Below, piece by piece: positions 24,601-32,741 of a DNA stretch of 64,000 nt. The stretch covers positions 1 to 64,000 of the forward strand of contig JACZTL010000015.1 in NCBI GenBank assembly GCA_022573715.1, in the 5' to 3' direction. The notes beneath the pieces were generated by a model. It saw nothing but the letters and a program-made list of their open reading frames with translations, made no database searches and was not told where the DNA came from. The first letter of the stretch is position 1. Each line of letters starts with the position of its first letter. The position numbers and the translations under genes were made by a program. The stretch is from Bacteroidota bacterium. GTDB taxonomy: Bacteria > Bacteroidota > Ignavibacteria > Ignavibacteriales > Ignavibacteriaceae.

Positions 24601-24721
24601 AATTATACGTAAAACGTGAGATGATACATTAAATAAAATCTCAGTTCGTTTTACATTCCTTTTAATTATTCGAAAAATTAAAATTACTAAATCAATATTT
24701 AATACGTTTCACGTCTTTCGT
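24601..24721. repeat. Spacer rich in ACGT-type drifting repeats
   Basis: The 121 bases between the HD-like gene and the dehydrogenase contain recurring words such as ACGTAAAACGTGAG and CGTTTCACGTCTTTCGTCTAACGTC, giving several ACGT/CGTC units spaced 6-10 bases apart. The pattern looks like a decayed short tandem repeat. The ACGTAAAACG word at one end and CGTTTTAC in the middle can pair. No promoter or terminator is evident. Confidence 0.4.
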
Positions 24722-25906
24722 CTAACGTCTTATGTACTTAATAATTGCATCCGTCATTTCCTGAGTCGTGCACGCTCCCTGCTTTAACACATCTTGTGAG
24801 CCGCGCAGTTTAATCATATCGTATGTTCTTACTTTTCCTTCTTCAATAACTTTTGCAATGGCGTTCCTAATCTTTGTAGCTTTGTCGGATTCATTTAAAT
24901 GGTCCAGCATCATACAGGCGCTCATTATCATTGCAATAGGATTTATAATTGAAGGATTAAATGTTTCATATTTGGGTGCCGAACCGTGTGTTGGTTCAAA
25001 AATGGCTACATCTTTACCGATATTTGCACTGCAGGCAAATCCCAGCCCGCCAATTAGTCCGGCAAACCCGTCGCTTACAATATCGCCGAACATATTTTCT
25101 GAAACCAAAACTCCGTAATCTTCCGGATTTTTTGTAAGCCACATCATTTGTGCATCTATGTTTGTAGTTCTAAATTCAATATTTGGATAATTTTCCATAA
25201 TTTTTCTTGCTTCGTCAAGCATCATTCCAGAAGTTTCTCTAAGTACGTTCGGTTTTTCGCATACGGTTAAATTTTTATATCCGAACTTTTCGGCATATTC
25301 AAATGCAGATTGCAAAATTCTTCTGCAGGCGTTTCTTGACATAATTCTCGATGAAATTGCAAGGTCTTCTCCGGGTACGTCTTTGAACTTTTTCATTTTT
25401 GGATGAGTCTCAAATGCATCTCTCACTATTTTGGGAGGGTTTGTCCACTCAACTCCCGAATACAAACCTTCTGTATTTTGGCGAAAAATTACTGCATCTA
25501 TCAAAGGCTCTTCAAATCCTTCTTCCTTTCTTCTTATAAAATTTAGGGGGTTGCCTTTAAATGATTTGCAAGGACGAATACAGATATCTAAATCGAAATG
25601 CTGTCTTAAACCTACTATCGGACTAAAATAAACATATCCTTTATTCGTTAATGCCGGATTTAATTCTTCGGATGCTTTATCTTTCGGTTTGCTTGTAATC
25701 GCACCGAATAAACCGATTTTATATTCACTTAGCAACTCAAGTGTTTTTTGAGGAAGCGGGTTTCCCTGAGTCTGCCAAAATTCCCAACCGATATCCGCTT
25801 GCACATAATCGGCTTCAAAACCGGCTTCTTTTAATATTTTTATTGCTTCGGGTAAAACAGTTTTTCCAATGCCGTCTCCAGGCATCGTTACTACAGTAGG
25901 TCTCAT
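24722..25906 (-). CDS. Isocitrate/homoisocitrate-type beta-decarboxylating dehydrogenase
   Basis: A 394-residue member of the isocitrate/isopropylmalate dehydrogenase family. It has PGDGIGK near the start, a substrate loop reading SPIVGLRQ followed by the arginine motif ICIRP, IFRQNTEGLYSG with the catalytic Tyr, the Lys in CEKPNVLR, DAQMMW, ENMFGDIVSDG with metal aspartates, and EPTHGSAP for the cofactor. The LRQHFDLDICIRP stretch resembles bacterial isocitrate dehydrogenase. The SPIV-x-LR loop is closer to fungal homoisocitrate dehydrogenase. Substrate choice is therefore open. It is the first gene of the minus-strand cluster with the homoaconitase-like and citrate-lyase genes, and would join a 2-oxo acid plus CO2 to an isocitrate-like acid. 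Confidence 0.85.
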   Translation of the reverse strand: MRPTVVTMPGDGIGKTVLPEAIKILKEAGFEADYVQADIGWEFWQTQGNPLPQKTLELLSEYKIGLFGAITSKPKDKASEELNPALTNKGYVYFSPIVGLRQHFDLDICIRPCKSFKGNPLNFIRRKEEGFEEPLIDAVIFRQNTEGLYSGVEWTNPPKIVRDAFETHPKMKKFKDVPGEDLAISSRIMSRNACRRILQSAFEYAEKFGYKNLTVCEKPNVLRETSGMMLDEARKIMENYPNIEFRTTNIDAQMMWLTKNPEDYGVLVSENMFGDIVSDGFAGLIGGLGFACSANIGKDVAIFEPTHGSAPKYETFNPSIINPIAMIMSACMMLDHLNESDKATKIRNAIAKVIEEGKVRTYDMIKLRGSQDVLKQGACTTQEMTDAIIKYIRR

Positions 25907-26114
25907 TAATTTTCCGTAATGATTGTAAAATAAATACTTTCAAAACTTAGATAATTGGACACATCATAGCAAGAAAAAGAGAAGACACTTCAAGTATATT
26001 TATAAAGTATATTAAAAAGAGAAAATTATTATATTTTATATTTATTTAATATATTAATTTAGAATTAAGAATTGATTTAAATTTTTCATAGTATTTTTTT
26101 TATAATCTTTAATA

Positions 26115-29100
26115 ATGAAAAAAACAGATTTCACGCAGCTTAACGATATAAAAAAAGCCATATCCTTCCTTCAGGATAATATCAAAATATTTACTGAACA
26201 GAAAGAATTAACTCCCGAAAGAAAATTGATTTTTGATCAAAACTTCAAGGCTTTATTACTAATTGAAGAAATGTATTCAAATTATCTTTTTCTTTCCGAA
26301 GCATCTCTGGATGTAATTTTTAAAATATCAGCATCGGGCAAATTGATGTTTGTAACTCCTTCCATTAAAAATGCTTTAGGCTATGAAGTTGATGAAGTTA
26401 TAGGTAAAACATTAATAAATTTTGTCCCAAAGAAAGAAATTAAAAAAGCATTGCAAGGTCTTTCAAAAATATTTTCTGAAAATAAGCTTAATAATTTAGT
26501 ACTTGTTCTTATACATAAAAACGGAAGCTTAATTCCTGTAGAAATTAATGCTGAATTAATAGAAATTGAAGGAGAAAAAAGAGGACGCGGTACCATACAC
26601 ATTATTACAGAACGATTAAAAACTGAGAAAAAATTAGAACAATCGGAGAATATTTTCAGAGCTTTATGGGATAAATCACTCGATGGAATGAGATTAACTG
26701 ATTCAAGAGGTGTTGTTAGATATTGTAATGATGCATATACAAAAATAGTTGAAAAGAAAAAGGATGAAATAGAAGGGAGGCAGTTTACCGATGCATTTGC
26801 ATCAAAAAGCGTAACTGAGGCGTTATCAAATTTCAAAAAATTATTTTCTTCGAAAGCATTTAACCCGCATTTTGAAGCTTCATTACTTCTTTGGAACGGA
26901 GTTGAAAAACAAATTGAATTATCAAATGTTATTATTGAAGATGTTGACGAACAAAAATTACTTTTAAGTATTATTAAAGATATTACGAATAGAAAAACTC
27001 ATGAATTACTGATTCGTAAAAAAGATAATTTATTGCAGGGAATATCGGAAGCAACAAGAAGTCTGATCTCAAGCAAAGAATTAAGTTACGGATTAAACTC
27101 TGCAATAAGAATATTGGGTATTGCAGCAGAAGTAGAACGAGTATATATTTATAAACACCATGTAATTGAAGAAACCGAAGAATACTTTGCCCAACTTATG
27201 TATGAATGGACTTCGGAAACTGCAGATTCACAAATCAATGAAAAAGCACTACAACGTCTTTCGTATTCTAGATTTGCTTCATTAAATTTTTTTGAAAATT
27301 TTAAAGTTGGTAAGTCACTAAAATTTATAATTAAGGATTTATCAAAAGAAGAACGGGAGATGTTTATCGATAAAAAAATAAAATCAATAATTTTGGTACC
27401 GATTTTAATAGATGGTGATTACTGGGGTTTTATCGGTTTTGATGAATTAAACAAAGACAGGTCTTGGTCGGATAGTGAAGAATATCTGTTACATACAATG
27501 GCTTCAACAATAGCAGAGGTAATTAAACGTGTTCAGATAGGGCAGGAAATAAATGTAAAGAATAAGGAATTAAATATTGCTGCAAAGAAAGCCGAAGCTG
27601 CAGTAAAAACTAAAGGTGAATTCCTTGCATTAATGAGTCACGAAATAAGAACTCCTATGAACGGTGTTATTGGAATGACTGGTCTTTTGCTTGATACAGA
27701 CCTTGATGAAGAACAAAGAGAATATGTAGAAACAATAAGAACAAGCGGTGATCAGTTATTGGTAATTATTAACGATATTTTGGATTTCTCTAAAATCGAA
27801 TCGGAAAAATTGGAGTTGGAAAACCAGCCTTTTGATTTACGTGACTGTATTGAAGATTCATTAGATTTATTAGCTCCCAAAGCCGCAGAAAAATCTCTTG
27901 ATTTGGGTTATTTAATTGAAAATAACACGCCTGTAACAATTAACGGGGATGTAACCCGTTTGAAGCAAATAATTATAAATCTTGTAAGCAATGCTATAAA
28001 ATTTACTGAGAATGGAGATGTGTTCGTATACGTGTCTGCTGAAACAAAATCGGACGATATTTACGAACTGCTCTTTTCCGTTAAAGATACGGGAATAGGA
28101 ATTCCGGAAGATAAAATGGACAGGCTTTTTAAATCTTTCAGCCAGGTTGATACTTCCACAACTAAAACATACGGAGGTACAGGCTTAGGTTTGATTATAA
28201 GTAAAAGACTGACACAATTGATGGGAGGCGAAGTTTGGGTTGAAAGTGAGGTAGGTAAGGGAACGACTTTTTATTTTACAATAAAAGCTAAAGCGGAACC
28301 ATCCAAACAAAAAATTTATTTAAAAGCACAACCTCCTGAATTAAAGAACAAAAAAGTATTAATTGTTGATGATAACCAGACCAACGGAAAAATTCTGAAA
28401 GTTCAAACTGAGTCCTGGGGAATGGAGCCTACAGTATTGTTTTCGCCTAAGGAAGCAATTGATTTGATAAGAGGAGATGATTTTTTTGATTTGGCAATAT
28501 TGGACTATCAAATGCCTGAAATTGACGGAATTGAGTTGGCAACAGAAATTAGAAAAAATAAAAACCAAAATGAAATATCTATAATTATTCTTTCATCATT
28601 AAATCAAAGAGACCAATTACAAAAATCGAACCTCAACCTAAATATTCTTTTTTTAACAAAACCGATTAAACAGGCTCAGCTTCAACAAATACTTTTAAAG
28701 GCGCTAAAAGGTGAAAAGAAAGAACTAAAGGATAAATATCTATCCAAGGAAATTGATAAAACACTCGCTGAAAATTATCCGCTAAGAATATTATTAGCTG
28801 AAGATAATCTGGTAAATCAAAAAGTTGCTGTCAGAACGTTTGAAAAAATGGGATATCGTATTGACGTTATTGCCAACGGGCAGGAAGCCGTTCAAGCTGT
28901 AAGAAATATAAGATATGACATTCTTTTTATGGATATACTTATGCCTGAAATGGACGGATATGAAGCCACAAAACTTATATTAGATGAACAGAATGAGGAT
29001 ACACGTCCAAAAATTATAGCAATGACAGCTAGTACAATGCAAGGTGATAGAAAAGCTTGTTTAAAGGCAGGAATGGATGATTTTGTAAGCAAACCTATTC

Positions 29101-29561
29101 GTATTGATGAACTTCAAAAGTTAATTGTTAAATGGGGTGAAAAAATTCAAAATCAAAAATTGGATTTGGTAAAGAAATTAAAAACTAAAGCAACAAAAAC
29201 AAAAATAATAGACGAAGAAAAAATATCTTTCCTCAATGATATCCAAACCCCCGAAGATTTAAAATTCTATAAAGAACTCATCGGGATTTATATTGAAGAT
29301 TTACCTAATACTCTAAAAGAAATAGTACACGCACATATTAATAAAGATTCAAGAATGCTTCAATTTAATGCGCATAAGCTTAAAGGAAGCAGTGTAACAC
29401 TTGGTATTGATAGTATATCTGAAATATGTCATGAATTGGAAAGGAAAGCAAAAGAAAACGAGTTTAATGAATTTACAGAAATGCTAGTTTCTGATTTAAC
29501 AAAAAAAATAGAAATGGTAATAAAAGAACTTGAAAAAATAAAAGAAAAATATATTACTTAA
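26115..29561 (+). CDS. Hybrid sensor histidine kinase (PAS-PAS-GAF-HK-REC-REC-HPt)
   Basis: A 1,148-residue cytoplasmic hybrid kinase with no membrane segment. In order: a helical N-terminus, two PAS domains (about 55-175 and 180-300), a GAF domain (about 315-475), a coiled segment, and a HisKA domain with His509 ([12 protein letters not shown]). Then come the ATPase with N-box (NLVSNAIKF), DTGIGI and GGTGLGL, two receiver domains with phosphoacceptors Asp797 and Asp940, and an HPt domain with His1087 (NAHKLKGS). All modules of a BarA-type phosphorelay are in one chain, so the partner is likely a separate output regulator, not seen here. TATAAT lies eight bases before the ATG, close enough to suggest a very short leader. 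Signal unknown. Confidence 0.92.
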   Translation: MKKTDFTQLNDIKKAISFLQDNIKIFTEQKELTPERKLIFDQNFKALLLIEEMYSNYLFLSEASLDVIFKISASGKLMFVTPSIKNALGYEVDEVIGKTLINFVPKKEIKKALQGLSKIFSENKLNNLVLVLIHKNGSLIPVEINAELIEIEGEKRGRGTIHIITERLKTEKKLEQSENIFRALWDKSLDGMRLTDSRGVVRYCNDAYTKIVEKKKDEIEGRQFTDAFASKSVTEALSNFKKLFSSKAFNPHFEASLLLWNGVEKQIELSNVIIEDVDEQKLLLSIIKDITNRKTHELLIRKKDNLLQGISEATRSLISSKELSYGLNSAIRILGIAAEVERVYIYKHHVIEETEEYFAQLMYEWTSETADSQINEKALQRLSYSRFASLNFFENFKVGKSLKFIIKDLSKEEREMFIDKKIKSIILVPILIDGDYWGFIGFDELNKDRSWSDSEEYLLHTMASTIAEVIKRVQIGQEINVKNKELNIAAKKAEAAVKTKGEFLALMSHEIRTPMNGVIGMTGLLLDTDLDEEQREYVETIRTSGDQLLVIINDILDFSKIESEKLELENQPFDLRDCIEDSLDLLAPKAAEKSLDLGYLIENNTPVTINGDVTRLKQIIINLVSNAIKFTENGDVFVYVSAETKSDDIYELLFSVKDTGIGIPEDKMDRLFKSFSQVDTSTTKTYGGTGLGLIISKRLTQLMGGEVWVESEVGKGTTFYFTIKAKAEPSKQKIYLKAQPPELKNKKVLIVDDNQTNGKILKVQTESWGMEPTVLFSPKEAIDLIRGDDFFDLAILDYQMPEIDGIELATEIRKNKNQNEISIIILSSLNQRDQLQKSNLNLNILFLTKPIKQAQLQQILLKALKGEKKELKDKYLSKEIDKTLAENYPLRILLAEDNLVNQKVAVRTFEKMGYRIDVIANGQEAVQAVRNIRYDILFMDILMPEMDGYEATKLILDEQNEDTRPKIIAMTASTMQGDRKACLKAGMDDFVSKPIRIDELQKLIVKWGEKIQNQKLDLVKKLKTKATKTKIIDEEKISFLNDIQTPEDLKFYKELIGIYIEDLPNTLKEIVHAHINKDSRMLQFNAHKLKGSSVTLGIDSISEICHELERKAKENEFNEFTEMLVSDLTKKIEMVIKELEKIKEKYIT

Positions 29562-29596
29562 TTAATGCTTTTAATTAAGTACTTACTTTACCCCTA

Positions 29597-30574
29597 ATGA
29601 ATAAATCCCCAAAGAAATCAGCACCTAACAACAGAACTTTAATTATCACTGATACGGAAAAAAAAGAATTGTCAAAAAAGTTAGTAAAATTTAAGAGTAA
29701 AACAACTGTAAATAGAATAAAAAATAAAGTAATAAACCAAGATATATTTGATGCTTTAAAATATTTACCTGATAATTTTATCGATTTGCTGTTTATTGAT
29801 CCGCCGTATAATCTTAATAAAAAATTTAATTCAAATTTCTTTAAAGAAATTGAATTAAATAAATATGAATTATGGTTTGATTCCTGGCTAAGTAAATTAG
29901 TATCTAAATTAAAAGAAACAGCTTCAGTATATATTTGCGGGGATTGGAAATCATCACCTGCTATTTATAATATTGCAAAAAAATATTTTATAATAAGAAA
30001 CAGAATTACCTGGGAAAGAGAAAAAGGAAGGGGAGCAAAAACAAATTGGAAAAATTGTTCTGAAGATATTTGGTTCTGCACAAAAAGTTCTGACTATACT
30101 TTTAATGTAGATAATGTAAAAATGAAACGTAAAGTTCTTGCTCCTTATAAAGATGATAAAGGATTTCCAAAAGATTGGGAATTAAAAGGTGAAAGTGCTT
30201 TTAGAACAACCCACCCTTCAAATTTGTGGACTGACATAACTATACCATTTTGGTCAATGCCTGAGAATACAAATCACCCGACTCAAAAGCCTGAGAAATT
30301 GTTGGCAAAAATAATATTAGCGAGCACCAATAAAGGCGACTTTGTTTTTGACCCTTTTTTAGGTTCTGGTACAACCGCAGTAGTTGCAAAAAAATTAGGG
30401 AGAAGATACTCAGGGATAGAAGTAGATAATGATTTTTGCTGTTTAGCACAAAAACGTTTGGAATTAGCAGGTAATGATAAATCTATACAAGGTTACACAG
30501 ACGGTGTTTTTTGGGAAAGAAATACACTTAATGAAATAGGGAAAAAAAAGAAATTAAATAAAACCCTTGTATAA
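29597..30574 (+). CDS. Orphan site-specific DNA methyltransferase (beta-class)
   Basis: A 325-residue amino-methyltransferase (N6-adenine or N4-cytosine). The catalytic motif DPPY is at 68-71, followed by a target-recognition region, THPTQKP-like NHPTQKPEKLL, and the SAM motif DPFLGSGTTA near 255. The catalytic motif before the SAM motif with recognition sequence between is the beta-class order. The first 45 residues are Lys-rich and lie outside the usual core. No restriction endonuclease gene is next to it, so it is an orphan, perhaps with an epigenetic role. It starts 35 bases after the hybrid kinase on the same strand. The recognition sequence cannot be predicted. Confidence 0.87.
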   Translation: MNKSPKKSAPNNRTLIITDTEKKELSKKLVKFKSKTTVNRIKNKVINQDIFDALKYLPDNFIDLLFIDPPYNLNKKFNSNFFKEIELNKYELWFDSWLSKLVSKLKETASVYICGDWKSSPAIYNIAKKYFIIRNRITWEREKGRGAKTNWKNCSEDIWFCTKSSDYTFNVDNVKMKRKVLAPYKDDKGFPKDWELKGESAFRTTHPSNLWTDITIPFWSMPENTNHPTQKPEKLLAKIILASTNKGDFVFDPFLGSGTTAVVAKKLGRRYSGIEVDNDFCCLAQKRLELAGNDKSIQGYTDGVFWERNTLNEIGKKKKLNKTLV

Positions 30575-30638
30575 CCGCATTTTTTTGAATTAGATTTTAT
30601 TTTTGCTAATTTTTGACTTCACTGATAATAAAAGTTTT

Positions 30639-30735
30639 ACCGGGTATCGGTTAACAGGTGATTGCCCAACCCCGTCAGGTCCGAGAGGAAGCAGCGGTAA
30701 GCATGATACTTGTGTAACTGATTTCCCGGTTTTTT
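30639..30735 (+). ncRNA. ffs: Signal recognition particle RNA (4.5S type)
   Basis: The hallmark of the SRP Alu-less small RNA is present: GTCAGGTCCGAGAGGAAGCAGC at the apical internal loop and tetraloop (near 30674-30695; an extra A interrupts the usual GGAAGG tetraloop context). The ends pair as ACCGGG (30639-30644) with CCCGGT (30725-30730), giving a hairpin of about 92 bases. A T-run (to 30735) acts as terminator. This RNA binds Ffh and targets membrane proteins. A GATAAT about ten bases upstream may be its -10 box. It lies between the methyltransferase and a convergent small membrane-protein gene. Confidence 0.88.
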
Positions 30736-30756
30736 AATATTTAAAATCAATAAACA

Positions 30757-31203
30757 TTACAGATTAATAGACACACCAATAACATATGTCTTTTTGTTAT
30801 ATACAGGGTCATCCCTTCGAATACCCATAAAAAGTTTAAAAGGTAATTGGTTGTCTTCATCTTTTGCTTTTTTAACAACAGAAGGATAATCTATAATATT
30901 TCTCAACATATTTGAAGAAGTAGAAGTTGTATCGTTTACTGCTTTTTTATCATCTTTTTTTTGAATAAAAAATTTATAAAACAGAACTAAGCCGGCTGTA
31001 ACTCCCATAAGGACCCAAATTGTTGAAGTCTTGTCCTGATCATTTTGAATAATTGTTGTACTTCCGCCTCCCCCAGGCGGTCCGCTATCCTTTGACTTAT
31101 ATAGACTTTGTGCCCAAGAATTAACGGGAGCATAAACAAAGACAAAAAATAAAATTACAATTAGAACCGGAAGAATTTTTGATTTTTTATATTTGTAAAA
31201 CAT
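30757..31203 (-). CDS. Small envelope protein of unknown function
   Basis: I do not recognise this 148-residue protein. A long hydrophobic N-terminus (about 10-32, ending SWAQ) looks like a signal peptide. A Gly/Ser-rich patch (PPGGGGST) follows, then a second hydrophobic segment (about 62-82, TIWVLMGVTAGLVLFYKFF) and a charged C-terminal half. That suggests a one- or two-pass inner-membrane protein with a soluble tail of about 65 residues. It lies between the SRP RNA and a lipoprotein gene on the same strand. Composition matches the neighbours. No enzymatic motif is seen. Confidence 0.6.
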   Translation of the reverse strand: MFYKYKKSKILPVLIVILFFVFVYAPVNSWAQSLYKSKDSGPPGGGGSTTIIQNDQDKTSTIWVLMGVTAGLVLFYKFFIQKKDDKKAVNDTTSTSSNMLRNIIDYPSVVKKAKDEDNQLPFKLFMGIRRDDPVYNKKTYVIGVSINL

Positions 31204-31402
31204 AATTACCTCAAGATTTTTTAAATAATATTTTTATCTGCTAATTTTAACCGTTAAAGTCAACATACATTATTTTCAACATTTCCGGCTTTAATAGTAC
31301 AACCCGATAATTCAGATGAATGATTTAAAGTCACTTTCTTAAAATGATCAATAATATTGGTGTCATCGTTTTTTTTAAGAACAATAAGAGCTTATACATT
31401 AT
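31204..31402. other. Intergenic spacer with an unassigned open stretch
   Basis: 199 bases between two minus-strand genes of unknown function. On the minus strand 31260-31391 is open for 43 codons and reads through VTLNHSSELSGCTIKAGNVE to a TGA, which looks protein-like. It has no ATG, GTG or TTG start and begins after a TAA. It may be the tail of a decayed gene. No hairpin terminator or promoter is clear. Confidence 0.3.
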
Positions 31403-32599
31403 TTATTTGTTAAACTTGAATGAGTAAAGAATATCGTTATATAATTTTTCATATTTATCAAATGTATATTTTGATCCATTAATAATTAACAAAAAATTTT
31501 GATCGTTGCTTATGTATTCAAATAGTTGGAAAAAACTTTTTCCGTAAATCATTCTATCAGTTGATTTTATTTTTAATCCGTTAGCTAACGTATTATTAGT
31601 TTCATTTACGAATGGGTATTTTGTATAATCACTAATTTCTTCACTGTTATCAATTTTAATTATTGAAATTGTTGCACCAAGAACACTATTTAAAAATCTT
31701 GTTCCTTTTTTACCTTTAATCAGATGGGAACGAATCATAAAATCATCAAATCTGTTCCAAGTTTCACTTAAATTTATCGTAAAACCAACCGGTGATTTAG
31801 TCTCGATTTTCTTGTTTGTTGTAATATGTTCAGAAGTTATTCCTACAGTTGCAAGTGCAGATTTTTTATCAATTATTATAGGCAGTTTAAGTTTAACTCT
31901 TGCCCTGCTAATCTTGTTAAAAATATAATTATAAAACAGGTTATTGGAAGGTTCATATCTTTTTGTTAAAGAAGAGAAAGGAAATACATCGGATTTATTT
32001 CTTAAACTAGATCTCACTGAACTATTTAATTTTGTTTTAATTCTGTCGTTAGTAATTTCTGTAATGTCTTGAGTATAAATTTTTCTTTTTTCTTTTAGCT
32101 TTGAAAAAGTACGGAAAACTAAATTAACAGAATTACTGTCAACTTTATAGAGGGATATTCTTGTCAGGTTAAAAATATCTTTACTTAAAAAATCTTCAGA
32201 TAATTTTAAAAAGTTATTTCCGTTTATGTAAAGTTTTTCTTTGTAAATGTACCCGTTTAATGATTTATCGATTAGTTCTGCTTCTAAATTAGTATTATAG
32301 ACAGCAAATCGATTGTATAAAGGATTATTATAAGTTATTAGTAATGTAAATAGAACTCTGTTTTTATTAAACAAAGTACTGTCAATAGAAAGTTGATTAT
32401 AGTCTGAATTTAGTGGGAGAGAATAATCAATTAAATTAGATAAGGAATCGTTTGCTGCTTTAACTCCTTTGATGGCTCTTAGTACGGTATTTTCTAATAT
32501 TTTTTTTGAAAGAGGTAAATTATTGTTTTCAGGCTTTTTGAAACAACCTGTTATAAATAGAGAAAATAGTAAAAATGTAGATAGTAAAAATTTATTCAT
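31403..32599 (-). CDS. Uncharacterised lipoprotein
   Basis: A 398-residue protein with a lipoprotein signal: hydrophobic residues 4-16 and a lipobox FITGC with Cys19 as the lipidated residue. The mature part is Lys/Asn/Ser-rich with no motif I recognise. A segment near 300-370 (FDDFMIRSH, TRFLNSVLGAT, SFFQLFEYIS) looks like a compact alpha/beta domain, perhaps comparable to small lipid- or ligand-binding folds. It stands alone, divergent from the NhaC-type antiporter. Localisation to a membrane facing the periplasm is the only reliable statement. Confidence 0.65.
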   Translation of the reverse strand: MNKFLLSTFLLFSLFITGCFKKPENNNLPLSKKILENTVLRAIKGVKAANDSLSNLIDYSLPLNSDYNQLSIDSTLFNKNRVLFTLLITYNNPLYNRFAVYNTNLEAELIDKSLNGYIYKEKLYINGNNFLKLSEDFLSKDIFNLTRISLYKVDSNSVNLVFRTFSKLKEKRKIYTQDITEITNDRIKTKLNSSVRSSLRNKSDVFPFSSLTKRYEPSNNLFYNYIFNKISRARVKLKLPIIIDKKSALATVGITSEHITTNKKIETKSPVGFTINLSETWNRFDDFMIRSHLIKGKKGTRFLNSVLGATISIIKIDNSEEISDYTKYPFVNETNNTLANGLKIKSTDRMIYGKSFFQLFEYISNDQNFLLIINGSKYTFDKYEKLYNDILYSFKFNK

Positions 32600-32741
32600 A
32601 ACTTTTGTTATAAATTTAATAAAATATAATAATTAATTTTAATTTATTTTCAATTGATTTTTATATTCATGCAATATATTTTAAAATAACTCTAAGTTTT
32701 ATTATTCAACAAAAAAATATTCATATTTCTTTTAATATAGT

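Noticed and set aside
17328-25906. Interpretation as alpha-aminoadipate lysine biosynthesis or as autotrophic reductive TCA
   Set aside because: No homocitrate synthase or later lysine genes are present. There is also no ATP-citrate lyase, 2-oxoglutarate synthase or fumarate reductase here. The enzymes fit parts of both schemes but neither is supported.
31260-31391. Open stretch on the minus strand reading like a protein tail
   Set aside because: It has only 43 codons, no ATG/GTG/TTG start, and begins directly after a stop codon. It is noted in the spacer entry but not called as a gene.
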